Below, in pieces: positions 19,928 through 33,642 of a DNA stretch of 64,000 nucleotides. Numbering within the stretch: position 1 is the stretch's first letter; the number at the start of each line of letters is the position of its first letter. A program made the translations under genes and the position numbers. This DNA comes from Hydrangea macrophylla (lineage: Eukaryota; Streptophyta; Magnoliopsida; Cornales; Hydrangeaceae): positions 49,216,600 through 49,280,599 of the forward strand of contig CM066984.1 of the NCBI GenBank assembly GCA_033977485.1, given 5' to 3'. Below the pieces are notes generated by a model. That model searched no databases. It saw only the letters and a list, made by a program, of their open reading frames with translations, and was not told the DNA's origin.

Positions 19928-21071
19928 TGATGAGAATCAACAAGCACCATCAAAGGATCCATTGCATGTTCCAGTCAGGCCTATTACTAGAGAGAGATCC
20001 AAGAGATCAAAGAAGCATTCAATGGGATGATTCAAGAAATGTGGGGTGATTCTAAAACGAGCCACTCCATGTTTGGCCCAAAGGAAGATGATGGAGCAAT
20101 AAAATTAATCCAAGCTATTGGGACTGATGTGTGGAATGGAAGGATTAGTTGGCTTATATTTTAATTATCTTCTTTCTTATTATGAGACAAAGAATAGTCT
20201 CCTTTTTTCTTTAATTTAGGCTTATAGGCTGAAAGGAAGTAATTATCTTTGTTTCCTTTTTCATTTTAGGTTATATTTTCTTACTTAGGAATGTAGGCTG
20301 GAATTAGGGGAGATTATTCTAGACTATTTCTAAACCTGTTTCAGCCATGCTTATATAAAGCATTCACTCAATGTAATGCAGGAACATCATCTCCAATCAA
20401 TGGATTAATAAAAATTCAGAAGTTGAGCATTGCTCCTCCCCTTGTTCTTCACATAACACCATGAACTTATCAAGGTCTTCCTTGTGGCGTTCACAAACAT
20501 GAATACCTTTGGTTTGCGTTTCTTTATAAACGTTGGTTCGTAGGTTCACTATTATTGGAATACCTGTGGTTTGCATTTCTTTATAAATGTTGGGTCACAG
20601 GTTCACTGTCAAACAATCTGATTTTAGCTTTTCTGGGTAAAACATGTCAATATTGTCGTTGGGTCTCAAAGCAAGTCTATTGAGGTTCGCATCATTTGGT
20701 ATCAGAGCTCAGGCTCTAAAATCAGGTTATCGATATCTTTTGTTTTCGTGTCTTTTGTCACCTTATCCATTTTTGATTTGAGTGTTCTATCCTTTAACTT
20801 TGAGTCTCCTTCTTTCTTTTATGTCGTCGTGTTCTTAAAAAGAAAAAGAAAGAAAGAAATCTGATTCGTTGTATTCTTCATTCCTTTGTCCTTGTTCTTG
20901 TTTATGTTGTGTCGTGCACCAAGTCAAAAAAAAAAAAAAAACAAGTTTGCTTTTGTTTTAGTTTTTATTTCCTTGTTCTTGTTTGAGTCGTGCACCAAGA
21001 GTTACCCAAAAAAAAAATTCAAGCAAATCCTTTGATGGATTCGAGGACGAATCCTTTGAAGAGAGGGGGAA
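19928..21071 (+). repeat. Satellite unit U15
   Basis: LTR 19928-20694, internal 20695-21071. First unit with ATACCTTTGGTTTGCG and CACTGTCAAAC, which mark the local family U15-U19. The PBS is still TGGTATCAGAGC. Confidence 0.96.
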
Positions 21072-22218
21072 TGATGAGAATCAACAAGCACCATCAAAGG
21101 ATCCATTGCATGTTCCAGTCAGGCCTATTACTAGAGAGAGATCCAAGAGATCAAAGAAGCATTCAATGGGATGATTCAAGAAATGTGGGGTGATTCTAAA
21201 ACGAGCCACTCCATGTTTGGCCCAAAGGAAGATGATGGAGCAATAAAATTAATCCAAGCTATTGGGACTGATGTGTGGAATGGAAGGATTAGTTGGCTTA
21301 TATTTTAATTATCTTCTTTCTTATTATGAGACAAAGAATAGTCTCCTTTTTTCTTTAATTTAGGCTTATAGGCTGAAAGGAAGTAATTATCTTTGTTTCC
21401 TTTTTCATTTTAGGTTATATTTTCTTACTTAGGAATGTAGGCTGGAATTAGGGGAGATTATTCTAGACTATTTCTAAACCTGTTTCAGCCATGCTTATAT
21501 AAAGCATTCACTCAATGTAATGCAGGAACATCATCTCCAATCAATGGATTAATAAAAATTCAGAAGTTGAGCATTGCTCCTCCCCTTGTTCTTCACATAA
21601 CACCATGAACTTATCAAGGTCTTCCTTGTGGCGTTCACAAACATGAATACCTTTGGTTTGCGTTTCTTTATAAACGTTGGTTCGTAGGTTCACTATTATT
21701 GGAATACCTGTGGTTTGCATTTCTTTATAAATGTTGGGTCACAGGTTCACTGTCAAACAATCTGATTTTAGCTTTTCTGGGTAAAACATGTCAATATTGT
21801 CGTTGGGTCTCAAAGCAAGTCTATTGAGGTTCGCATCATTTGGTATCCGAGCTCAGGCTCTAAAATCAGGTTATCGATATCTTTTGTTTTCGTGTCTTTT
21901 GTCACCTTATCCATTTTTGATTTGAGTGTTCTATCCTTTAACTTTGAGTCTCCTTCTTTCTTTTATGTCGTCGTGTTCTTAAAAAGAAAAAGAAAGAAAG
22001 AAATCTGATTCGTTGTATTCTTCATTCCTTTGTCCTTGTTCTTGTTTATGTTGTGTCGTGCACCAAGTCAAAAAAAAAAAAAAAAACAAGTTTGCTTTTG
22101 TTTTAGTTTTTATTTCCTTGTTCTTGTTTGAGTCGTGCACCAAGAGTTACCCAAAAAAAAAAAATTCAAGCAAATCCTTTGATGGATTCGAGGACGAATC
22201 CTTTGAAGAGAGGGGGAA
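21072..22218 (+). repeat. Satellite unit U16
   Basis: LTR 21072-21838, internal 21839-22218. First of the run with the mutated PBS TGGTATCCGAGC. Confidence 0.96.
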
Positions 22219-23360
22219 TGATGAGAATCAACAAGCACCATCAAAGGATCCATTGCATGTTCCAGTCAGGCCTATTACTAGAGAGAGATCCAAGAGATCA
22301 AAGAAGCATTCAATGGGATGATTCAAGAAATGTGGGGTGATTCTAAAACGAGCCACTCCATGTTTGGCCCAAAGGAAGATGATGGAGCAATAAAATTAAT
22401 CCAAGCTATTGGGACTGATGTGTGGAATGGAAGGATTAGTTGGCTTATATTTTAATTATCTTCTTTCTTATTATGAGACAAAGAATAGTCTCCTTTTTTC
22501 TTTAATTTAGGCTTATAGGCTGAAAGGAAGTAATTATCTTTGTTTCCTTTTTCATTTTAGGTTATATTTTCTTACTTAGGAATGTAGGCTGGAATTAGGG
22601 GAGATTATTCTAGACTATTTCTAAACCTGTTTCAGCCATGCTTATATAAAGCATTCACTCAATGTAATGCAGGAACATCATCTCCAATCAATGGATTAAT
22701 AAAAATTCAGAAGTTGAGCATTGCTCCTCCCCTTGTTCTTCACATAACACCATGAACTTATCAAGGTCTTCCTTGTGGCGTTCACAAACATGAATACCTT
22801 TGGTTTGCGTTTCTTTATAAACGTTGGTTCGTAGGTTCACTATTATTGGAATACCTGTGGTTTGCATTTCTTTATAAATGTTGGGTCACAGGTTCACTGT
22901 CAAACAATCTGATTTTAGCTTTTCTGGGTAAAACATGTCAATATTGTCGTTGGGTCTCAAAGCAAGTCTATTGAGGTTCGCATCATTTGGTATCCGAGCT
23001 CAGGCTCTAAAATCAGGTTATCGATATCTTTTGTTTTCGTGTCTTTTGTCACCTTATCCATTTTTGATTTGAGTGTTCTATCCTTTAACTTTGAGTCTCC
23101 TTCTTTCTTTTATGTCGTCGTGTTCTTAAAAAGAAAAAGAAAGAAAGAAATCTGATTCGTTGTATTCTTCATTCCTTTGTCCTTGTTCTTGTTTATGTTG
23201 TGTCGTGCACCAAGTCAAAAAAAAAAAAACAAGTTTGCTTTTGTTTTAGTTTTATTTCCTTGTTCTTGTTTGAGTCGTGCACCAAGAGTTACCCAAAAAA
23301 AAAAAATTCAAGCAAATCCTTTGATGGATTCGAGGACGAATCCTTTGAAGAGAGGGGGAA
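22219..23360 (+). repeat. Satellite unit U17
   Basis: LTR 22219-22985, internal 22986-23360. The LTR matches U16. The internal region has the shorter AGTTTTATTTCC in place of AGTTTTTATTTCC. PBS mutated. Confidence 0.96.
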
Positions 23361-24506
23361 TGATGAGAATCAACAAGCACCATCAAAGGATCCATTGCAT
23401 GTTCCAGTCAGGCCTATTACTTGAGAGAGATCCAAGAGATCAAAGAAGCATTCAATGGGATGATTCAAGAAATGTGGGGTGATTCTAAAACGAGCCACTC
23501 CATGTTTGGCCCAAAGGAAGATGATGGAGCAATAAAATTAATCCAAGCTATTGGGACTGATGTGTGGAATGGAAGGATTAGTTGGCTTATATTTTAATTA
23601 TCTTCTTTCTTATTATGAGACAAAGAATAGTCTCCTTTTTTCTTTAATTTAGGCTTATAGGCTGAAAGGAAGTAATTATCTTTGTTTCCTTTTTCATTTT
23701 AGGTTATATTTTCTTACTTAGGAATGTAGGCTGGAATTAGGGGAGATTATTCTAGACTATTTCTAAACCTGTTTCAGCCATGCTTATATAAAGCATTCAC
23801 TCAATGTAATGCAGGAACATCATCTCCAATCAATGGATTAATAAAAATTCAGAAGTTGAGCATTGCTCCTCCCCTTGTTCTTCACATAACACCATGAACT
23901 TATCAAGGTCTTCCTTGTGGCGTTCACAAACATGAATACCTTTGGTTTGCGTTTCTTTATAAACGTTGGTTCGTAGGTTCACTATTATTGGAATACCTGT
24001 GGTTTGCATTTCTTTATAAATGTTGGGTCACAGGTTCACTGTCAAACAATCTGATTTTAGCTTTTCTGGGTAAAACATGTCAATATTGTCGTTGGGTCTC
24101 AAAGCAAGTCTATTGAGGTTCGCATCATTTGGTATCCGAGCTCAGGCTCTAAAATCAGGTTATCGATATCTTTTGTTTTCGTGTCTTTTGTCACCTTATC
24201 CATTTTTGATTTGAGTGTTCTATCCTTTAACTTTGAGTCTCCTTCTTTCTTTTATGTCGTCGTGTTCTTAAAAAGAAAAAGAAAGAAAGAAATCTGATTC
24301 GTTGTATTCTTCATTCCTTTGTCCTTGTTCTTGTTTATGTTGTGTCGTGCACCAAGTCAAAAAAAAAAAAAAAACAAGTTTGCTTTTGTTTTAGTTTTTA
24401 TTTCCTTGTTCTTGTTTGAGTCGTGCACCAAGAGTTACCCAAAAAAAAAAAATTCAAGCAAATCCTTTGATGGATTCGAGGACGAATCCTTTGAAGAGAG
24501 GGGGAA
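23361..24506 (+). repeat. Satellite unit U18
   Basis: LTR 23361-24127, internal 24128-24506. CTATTACTTGAGAG is shared with U20 and U21 and makes a stop in the relic frame. PBS mutated. Confidence 0.96.
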
Positions 24507-25649
24507 TGATGAGAATCAACAAGCACCATCAAAGGATCCATTGCATGTTCCAGTCAGGCCTATTACTAGAGAGAGATCCAAGAGATCAAAGAAGCATTCA
24601 ATGGGATGATTCAAGAAATGTGGGGTGATTCTAAAACGAGCCACTCCATGTTTGGCCCAAAGGAAGATGATGGAGCAATAAAATTAATCCAAGCTATTGG
24701 GACTGATGTGTGGAATGGAAGGATTAGTTGGCTTATATTTTAATTATCTTCTTTCTTATTATGAGACAAAGAATAGTCTCCTTTTTTCTTTAATTTAGGC
24801 TTATAGGCTGAAAGGAAGTAATTATCTTTGATTCCTTTTTCATTTTAGGTTATATTTTCTTACTTAGGAATGTAGGCTGGAATTAGGGGAGATTATTCTA
24901 GACTATTTCTAAACCTGTTTCAGCCATGCTTATATAAAGCATTCACTCAATGTAATGCAGGAACATCATCTCCAATCAATGGATTAATAAAAATTCAGAA
25001 GTTGAGTATTGCTCCTCCCCTTGTTCTTCACATAACACCATGAACTTATCAAGGTCTTCCTTGTGGCGTTCACAAACATGAATACCTTTGGTTTGCGTTT
25101 CTTTATAAACGTTGGTTCGTAGGTTCACTATTATTGGAATACCTGTGGTTTGCATTTCTTTATAAATGTTGGGTCACAGGTTCACTGTCAAACAATCTGA
25201 TTTTAGCTTTTCTGGGTAAAACATGTCAATATTGTCGTTGGGTCTCAAAGCAAGTCTATTGAGGTTCGCATCATTTGGTATCCGAGCTCAGGCTCTAAAA
25301 TCAGGTTATCGATATCTTTTGTTTTCGTGTCTTTTGTCACCTTATCCATTTTTGATTTGAGTGTTCTATCCTTTAACTTTGAGTCTCCTTCTTTCTTTTA
25401 TGTCGTCGTGTTCTTAAAAAGAAAAAGAAAGAAAGAAATCTGATTCGTTGTATTCTTCATTCCTTTGTCCTTGTTCTTGTTTATGTTGTGTCGTGCACCA
25501 ATCAAAAAAAAAAAAAAACAAGTTTGCTTTTGTTTTAGTTTTATTTCCTTGTTCTTGTTTGAGTCGTGCACCAAGAGTTACCCAAAAAAAAAAAATTCAA
25601 GCAAATCCTTTGATGGATTCGAGGACGAATCCTTTGAAGAGAGGGGGAA
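24507..25649 (+). repeat. Satellite unit U19
   Basis: LTR 24507-25273, internal 25274-25649. Private CTTTGATTCC and GTTGAGTATTGC. PBS mutated. Confidence 0.96.
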
Positions 25650-26791
25650 TGATGAGAATCAACAAGCACCATCAAAGGATCCATTGCATGTTCCAGTCAG
25701 GCCTATTACTTGAGAGAGATCCAAGAGATCAAAGAAGCATTCAATGGGATGATTCAAGAAATGTGGGGTGATTCTAAAACGAGCCACTCCATGTTTGGCC
25801 CAAAGGAAGATGATGGAGCAATAAAATTAATCCAAGCTATTGGGACTGATGTGTGGAATGGAAGGATTAGTTGGCTTATATTTTAATTATCTTCTTTCTT
25901 ATTATGAGACAAAGAATAGTCTCCTTTTTTCTTTAATTTAGGCTTATAGGCTGAAAGGAAGTAATTATCTTTGTTTCCTTTTTCATTTTAGGTTATCTTT
26001 TCTTACTTAGGAATGTAGGCTGGAATTAGGGGAGATTATTCTAGACTATTTCTAAACCTGTTTCAGCCATGCTTATATAAAGCATTCACTCAATGTAATG
26101 CAGGAACATCATCTCCAATCAATGGATTAATAAAAATTCAGAAGTTGAGCATTGCTCCTCCCCTTGTTCTTCACATAACACCATGAACTTATCAAGGTCT
26201 TCCTTGTGGCGTTCACAAACATGAATACCTTTGGTTTGCGTTTCTTTATAAACGTTGGTTCGTAGGTTCACTATTATTGGAATACCTGTGGTTTGCATTT
26301 CTTTATAAATGTTGGGTCACAGGTTCACTATCAAACAATCTGATTTTAGCTTTTCTGGGTAAAACATGTCAATATTGTCGTTGGGTCTCAAAGCAAGTCT
26401 ATTGAGGTTCGCATCATTTGGTATCCGAGCTCAGGCTCTAAAATCAGGTTATCGATATCTTTTGTTTTCGTGTCTTTTGTCACCTTATCCATTTTTGATT
26501 TGAGTGTTCTATCCTTTAACTTTGAGTCTCCTTCTTTCTTTTATGTCGTCGTGTTCTTAAAAAGAAAAAGAAAGAAAGAAATCTGATTCGTTGTATTCTT
26601 CATTCCTTTGTCCTTGTTCTTGTTTATGTTGTGTCGTGCACCAATCAAAAAAAAAAAAAAACAAGTTTGCTTTTGTTTTAGTTTTATTTCCTTGTTCTTG
26701 TTTGAGTCGTGCACCAAGAGTTACCCAAAAAAAAAAATTCAAGCAAATCCTTTGATGGATTCGAGGACGAATCCTTTGAAGAGAGGGGGAA
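25650..26791 (+). repeat. Satellite unit U20
   Basis: LTR 25650-26416, internal 26417-26791. GGTTATCTTTTC is shared with U21, U23 and U27; it is back to CACTATCAAAC. PBS mutated. Confidence 0.96.
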
Positions 26792-27933
26792 TGATGAGAA
26801 TCAACAAGCACCATCAAAGGATCCATTGCATGTTCCAGTCAGGCCTATTACTTGAGAGAGATCCAAGAGATCAAAGAAGCATTCAATGGGATGATTCAAG
26901 AAATGTGGGGTGATTCTAAAACGAGCCACTCCATGTTTGGCCCAAAGGAAGATGATGGAGCAATAAAATTAATCCAAGCTATTGGGACTGATGTGTGGAA
27001 TGGAAGGATTAGTTGGCTTATATTTTAATTATCTTCTTTCTTATTATGAGACAAAGAATAGTCTCCTTTTTTCTTTAATTTAGGCTTATAGGCTGAAAGG
27101 AAGTAATTATCTTTGTTTCCTTTTTCATTTTAGGTTATCTTTTCTTACTTAGGAATGTAGGCTGGAATTAGGGGAGATTATTCTAGACTATTTCTAAACC
27201 TGTTTCAGCCATGCTTATATAAAGCATTCACTCAATGTAATGCAGGAACATCATCTCCAATCAATGGATTAATAAAAATTCAGAAGTTGAGCATTGCTCC
27301 TCCCCTTGTTCTTCACATAACACCATGAACTTATCAAGGTCTTCCTTGTGGCGTTCACAAACATGAATACCTTTGGTTTGCGTTTCTTTATAAACATTGG
27401 TTCGTAGGTTCACTATTATTGGAATACCTGTGGTTTGCATTTCTTTATAAATTTTGGGTCACAGGTTCACTATCAAACAATCTGATTTTAGCTTTTCTGG
27501 GTAAAACATGTCAATATTGTCGTTGGGTCTCAAAGCAAGTCTATTGAGGTTCGCATCATTTGGTATCCGAGCTCAGGCTCTAAAATCAGGTTATCGATAT
27601 CTTTTGTTTTCGTGTCTTTTGTCACCTTATCCATTTTTGATTTGAGTGTTCTATCCTTTAACTTTGAGTCTCCTTCTTTCTTTTATGTCGTCGTGTTCTT
27701 AAAAAGAAAAAGAAAGAAAGAAATCTGATTCGTTGTATTCTTCATTCCTTTGTCCATGTTCTTGTTTATGTTGTGTCGTGCACCAAGTCAAAAAAAAAAA
27801 AACAAGTTTGCTTTTGTTTTAGTTTTATTTCCTTGTTCTTGTTTGAGTCGTGCACCAAGAGTTACCCAAAAAAAAAAAATTCAAGCAAATCCTTTGATGG
27901 ATTCGAGGACGAATCCTTTGAAGAGAGGGGGAA
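26792..27933 (+). repeat. Satellite unit U21
   Basis: LTR 26792-27558, internal 27559-27933. Private AAACATTGGTTCG, AAATTTTGGG and TGTCCATGTTC. Last unit of the contiguous mutated-PBS run. Confidence 0.96.
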
Positions 27934-29075
27934 TGATGAGAATCAACAAGCACCATCAAAGGATCCATTGCATATTCCAGTCAGGCCTATTACTAGAGAG
28001 AGATCCAAGAGATCAAAGAAGCATTCAATGGGATGATTCAAGAAATGTGGGGTGATTCTAAAACGAGCCACTCCATGTTTGGCCCAAAGGAAGATGATGG
28101 AGCAATAAAATTAATCCAAGCTATTGGGACTGATGTGTGGAATGGAAGGATTAGTTGGCTTATATTTTAATTATCTTCTTTCTTATTATGAGACAAAGAA
28201 TAGTCTCCTTTTTTCTTTAATTTAGGCTTATAGGCTGAAAGGAAGTAATTATCTTTGTTTCCTTTTTCATTTTAGGTTATATTTTCTTACTTAGGAATGT
28301 AGGCTGGAATTAGGGGAGATTATTCTAGACTATTTCTAAACTTGTTTCAGCCATGCTTATATAAAGCATTCACTCAATGTAATGCAGGAACATCATCTCC
28401 AATCAATGGATTAATAAAAATTCAGAAGTTGAGCATTGCTCCTCCCCTTGTTCTTCACATAACACCATGAACTTATCAAGGTCTTCCTTGTGGCGTTCAC
28501 AAACATGAATACCTGTGGTTTGCGTTTCTTTATAAACGTTGGTTCGTAGGTTCACTATTATTGGAATACCTGTGGTTTGCATTTCTTTATAAATGTTGGG
28601 TCACAGGTTCACTATCAAACAATCTGATTTTAGCTTTTCTGGGTAAAACATGTCAATATTGTCGTTGGGTCTCAAAGCAAGTCTATTGAGGTTTGCATCA
28701 TTTGGTATCAGAGCTCAGGCTCTAAAATCAGGTTATCGATATCTTTTGTTTTCGTTTCTTTTGTCACCTTATCCATTTTTGATTTGAGTGTTCTATCCTT
28801 TAACTTTGAGTCTCCTTCTTTCTTTTATGTCGTCGTGTTCTTAAAAAGAAAAAGAAAGAAAGAAATCTGATTCGTTGTATTCTTCATTCCTTTGTCCTTG
28901 TTCTTGTTTATGTTGTGTCGTGCACCAAGTCAAAAAAAAAAAAAAACAAGTTTGCTTTTGTTTTAGTTTTATTTCCTTGTTCTTGTTTGAGTCGTGCACC
29001 AAGAGTTACCCAAAAAAAAAATTCAAGCAAATCCTTTGATGGATTCGAGGACGAATCCTTTGAAGAGAGGGGGAA
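27934..29075 (+). repeat. Satellite unit U22
   Basis: LTR 27934-28700, ending GGTTTGCATCA; internal 28701-29075 with TTTTCGTTTC. Both changes recur in U26, 4567 bp downstream. Private TTGCATATTCCAG. Confidence 0.96.
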
Positions 29076-30216
29076 TGATGAGAATCAACAAGCACCATCA
29101 AAGGATCCATTGCATGTTCCAGTCAGGCCTATTATTAGAGAGAGATCCAAGAGTTCAAAGAAGCATTCAATGGAATGATTCAAGAAATGTGGGGTGATTC
29201 TAAAACGAGCCACTCCATGTTTGGCCCAAAGGAAGATGATGGAGCAATAAAATTAATCCAAGCTATTGGGACTGATGTGTGGAATGGAAGGATTAGTTGG
29301 CTTATATTTTAATTATCTTCTTTCTTATTATGAGACAAAGAATAGTCTCCTTTTTTCTTTAATTTAGGCTTATAGGCTGAAAGGAAGTAATTATCTTTGT
29401 TTCCTTTTTCATTTTAGGTTATCTTTTCTTACTTAGGAATGTAGGCTGGAATTAGGGGAGATTATTCTAGACTATTTCTAAACCTGTTTCAGCCATGCTT
29501 ATATAAAGCATTCACTCAATGTAATGCAGGAACATCATCTCCAATCAATGGATTAATAAAAATTCAGAAGTTGAGCATTGCTCCTCCCCTTGTTCTTCAC
29601 ATAACACCATGAACTTATCAAGGTCTTCCTTGTGGCGTTCACAAACATGAATACCTGTAGTTTGCGTTTCTTTATAAACGTTGGTTCGTAGGTTCACTAT
29701 TATTGGAATACCTGTGGTTTGCATTTCTTTATAAATGTTGGGTCACAGGTTCACTATCAAACAATTCGATTTTAGCTTTTCTGGGTAAAACATGTCAATA
29801 TTGTCGTTGGGTCTCAAAGCAAGTCTATTGAGGTTCGCATCATTTGGTATCAGAGCTCAGGCTCTAAAATCAGGTTATCGATCCCTTTTGTTTTCGTGTC
29901 TTTTGTCACCTTATCCATTTTTGATTTGAGTGTTCTATCCTTTAACTTTGAGTCTCCTTCTTTCTTTTATGTCGTCGTGTTCTTAAAAAGAAAAAGAAAG
30001 AAAGAAATCTGATTCGTTGTATTCTTCATTCCTTTGTCCTTGTTCTTGTTTATGTTGTGTCGTGCACCAAGTCAAAAAAAAAAAACAAGTTTGCTTTTGT
30101 TTTAGTTTTTATTTCCTTGTTCTTGTTTGAGTCGTGCACCAAGAGTTACCCAAAAAAAAAAATTCAAGCAAATCCTTTGATGGATTCGAGGACGAATCCT
30201 TTGAAGAGAGGGGGAA
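29076..30216 (+). repeat. Satellite unit U23
   Basis: LTR 29076-29842, internal 29843-30216. CTATTATTAGAG, TGGAATGATTC, GGTTATCTTTTC and CCTGTAGTTTGCG are shared with U27; AGAGTTCAAAG is private. Confidence 0.96.
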
Positions 30217-31359
30217 TGATGAGAATCAACAAGCACCATCAAAGGATCCATTGCATGTTCCAGTCAGGCCTATTACTAGAGAGAGATCCAAGAGATCAAA
30301 GAAGCATTCAATGGGATGATTCAAGAAATGTGGGGTGATTCTAAAACGAGCCACTCCATGTTTGGCCCAAAGGAAGATGATGGAGCAATAAAATTAATCC
30401 AAGCTATTGGGACTGATGTGTGGAATGGAAGGATTAGTTGGCTTATATTTTAATTATCTTCTTTCTTATTATGAGACAAAGAATAGTCTCCTTTTTTCTT
30501 TAATTTAGGCTTATAGGCTGAAAGGAAGTAATTATCTTTGTTTCCTTTTTCATTTTAGGTTATATTTTCTTACTTAGGAATGTAGGCTGGAATTAGGGGA
30601 GATTATTCTAGACTATTTCTAAACCTGTTTCAGCCATGCTTATATAAAGCATTCACTCAATGTAATGCAGGAACATCATCTCCAATCAATGGATTAATAA
30701 AAATTCAGAAGTTGAGCATTGCTCCTCCCCTTGTTCTTCACATAACACCATGAACTTATCAAGGTCTTCCTTGTGGCGTTCACAAACATGAATACCTGTA
30801 GTTTGCGTTTCTTTATAAACGTTGGTTCGTAGGTTCACTATTATTGGAATACCTGTGGTTTGCATTTCTTTATAAATGTTGGGTCACAGGTTCACTATCA
30901 AACAATTCGATTTTAGCTTTTCTGGGTAAAACATGTCAATATTGTCGTTGGGTCTCAAAGCAAGTCTATTGAGGTTCGCATCATTTGGTATCAGAGCTCA
31001 GGCTCTAAAATCAGGTTATCGATCCCTTTTGTTTTCGTGTCTTTTGTCACCTTATCCATTTTTGATTTGAGTGTTCTATCCTTTAACTTTGAGTCTCCTT
31101 CTTTCTTTTATGTCGTCGTGTTCTTAAAAAGAAAAAGAAAGAAAGAAATCTGATTCGTTGTATTCTTCATTCCTTTGTCCTTGTTCTTGTTTATGTTGTG
31201 TCGTGCACCAAGTCAAAAAAAAAAAAACAAGTTTGCTTTTGTTTTAGTTTTTATTTCCTTGTTCTTGTTTGAGTCGTGCACCAAGAGTTACCCAAAAAAA
31301 AAAAATTCAAGCAAATCCTTTGATGGATTCGAGGACGAATCCTTTGAAGAGAGGGGGAA
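30217..31359 (+). repeat. Satellite unit U24
   Basis: LTR 30217-30983, internal 30984-31359. CCTGTAGTTTGCG and CAATTCGATTTT as in U13, U23 and U27. Confidence 0.96.
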
Positions 31360-32500
31360 TGATGAGAATCAACAAGCACCATCAAAGGATCCATTGCATG
31401 TTCCAGTCAGGCCTATTACTAGAGAGAGATCCAAGAGATCAAAGAAGCATTCAATGGGATGATTCAAGAAATGTGGGGTGATTCTAAAACGAGCCACTCC
31501 ATGTTTGGCCCAAAGGAAGATGATGGAGCAATAAAATTAATCCAAGCTATTGGGACTGATGTGTGGAATGGAAGGATTAGTTGGCTTATATTTTAATTAT
31601 CTTCTTTCTTATTATGAGACAAAGAATAGTCTCCCTTTTTCTTTAATTTAGGCTTATAGGCTGAAAGGAAGTAATTATCTTTGTTTCCTTTTTCATTTTA
31701 GGTTATATTTTCTTACTTAGGAATGTAGGCTGGAATTAGGGGAGATTATTCTAGACTATTTCTAAACTTGTTTCAGCCATGCTTATATAAAGCATTCACT
31801 CAATGTAATGCAGGAACATCATCTCCAATCAATGGATTAATAAAAATTCAGAAGTTGAGCATTGCTCCTCCCCTTGTTCTTCACATAACACCATGAACTT
31901 ATCAAGGTCTTCCTTGTGGCGTTCACAAACATGAATACCTGTGGTTTGCGTTTCTTTATAAACGTTGGTTCGTAGGTTCACTATTATTGGAATACCTGTG
32001 GTTTGCATTTCTTTATAAATGTTGGGTCACAGGTTCACTATCAAACAATCTGATTTTAGCTTTTCTGGGTAAAACATGTCAATATTGTCGTTGGGTCTCA
32101 AAGCAAGTCTATTGAGGTTCGCATCATTTGGTATCAGAGCTCAGGCTCTAAAATCAGGTTATCGATATCTTTTGTTTTCGTGTCTTTTGTCACCTTATCC
32201 ATTTTTGATTTGAGTGTTCTATCCTTTAACTTTGAGTCTCCTTCTTTCTTTTATGTCGTCGTGTTCTTAAAAAGAAAAAGAAAGAAAGAAATCTGATTCG
32301 TTGTATTCTTCATTCCTTTGTCCTTGTTCTTGTTTATGTTGTGTCGTGCACCAAGTCAAAAAAAAAAAAAACAAGTTTGCTTTTGTTTTAGTTTTATTTC
32401 CTTGTTCTTGTTTGAGTCGTGCACCAAGAGTTACCCAAAAAAAAAATTCAAGCAAATCCTTTGATGGATTCTAGGACGAATCCTTTGAAGAGAGGGGGAA
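31360..32500 (+). repeat. Satellite unit U25
   Basis: LTR 31360-32126, internal 32127-32500. TCTCCCTTTTTC in the LTR and GATTCTAGGACG in the internal region. Confidence 0.96.
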
Positions 32501-33642
32501 TGATGAGAATCAACAAGCACCATCAAAGGATCCATTGCATGTTCCAGTCAGGCCTATTATTAGAGAGAGATCCAAGAGATCAAAGAAGCATTCAATGGGA
32601 TGATTCAAGAAATGTGGGGTGATTCTAAAACGAGCCACTCCATGTTTGGCCCAAAGGAAGATGATGGAGCAATAAAATTAATCCAAGCTATTGGGACTGA
32701 TGTGTGGAATGGAAGGATTAGTTGGCTTATATTTTAATTATCTTCTTTCTTATTATGAGACAAAGAATAGTCTCCCTTTTTCTTTAATTTAGGCTTATAG
32801 GCTGAAAGGAAGTAATTATCTTTGTTTCCTTTTTCATTTTAGGTTATATTTTCTTACTTAGGAATGTAGGCTGGAATTAGGGGAGATTATTCTAGACTAT
32901 TTCTAAACTTGTTTCAGCCATGCTTATATAAAGCATTCACTCAATGTAATGCAGGAACATCATCTCCAATCAATGGATTAATAAAAATTCAGAAGTTGAG
33001 CATTGCTCCTCCCCTTGTTCTTCACATAACACCATGAACTTATCAAGGTCTTCCTTGTGGCGTTCACAAACATGAATACCTGTGGTTTGCGTTTCTTTAT
33101 AAACGTTGGTTCGTAGGTTCACTATTATTGGAATACCTGTGGTTTGCATTTCTTTATAAATGTTGGGTCACAGGTTCACTATCAAACAATCTGATTTTAG
33201 CTTTTCTGGGTAAAACATGTCAATATTGTCGTTGGGTCTCAAAGCAAGTCTATTGAGGTTTGCATCATTTGGTATCAGAGCTCAGGCTCTAAAATCAGGT
33301 TATCGATATCTTTTGTTTTCGTTTCTTTTGTCACCTTATCCATTTTTGATTTGAGTGTTCTATCCTTTAACTTTGAGTCTCCTTCTTTCTTTTATGTCGT
33401 CGTGTTCTTAAAAAGAAAAAGAAAGAAAGAAATCTGATTCGTTGTATTCTTCATTCCTTTGTCCTTGTTCTTGTTTATGTTGTGTCGTGCACCAAGTCAA
33501 AAAAAAAAAAAAACAAGTTTGCTTTTGTTTTAGTTTTATTTCCTTGTTCTTGTTTGAGTCGTGCACCAAGAGTTACCCAAAAAAAAAATTCAAGCAAATC
33601 CTTTGATGGATTCGAGGACGAATCCTTTGAAGAGAGGGGGAA
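32501..33642 (+). repeat. Satellite unit U26
   Basis: LTR 32501-33267, ending GGTTTGCATCA; internal 33268-33642 with TTTTCGTTTC. Internal region and LTR end duplicate those of U22. Confidence 0.96.

Noticed and set aside
26557..26826. Minus-strand frames of 60-90 codons rich in Phe and Lys, repeated in many units
   Set aside because: They are the antisense of the A-tracts and the relic, with no recognisable domain or consistent start.
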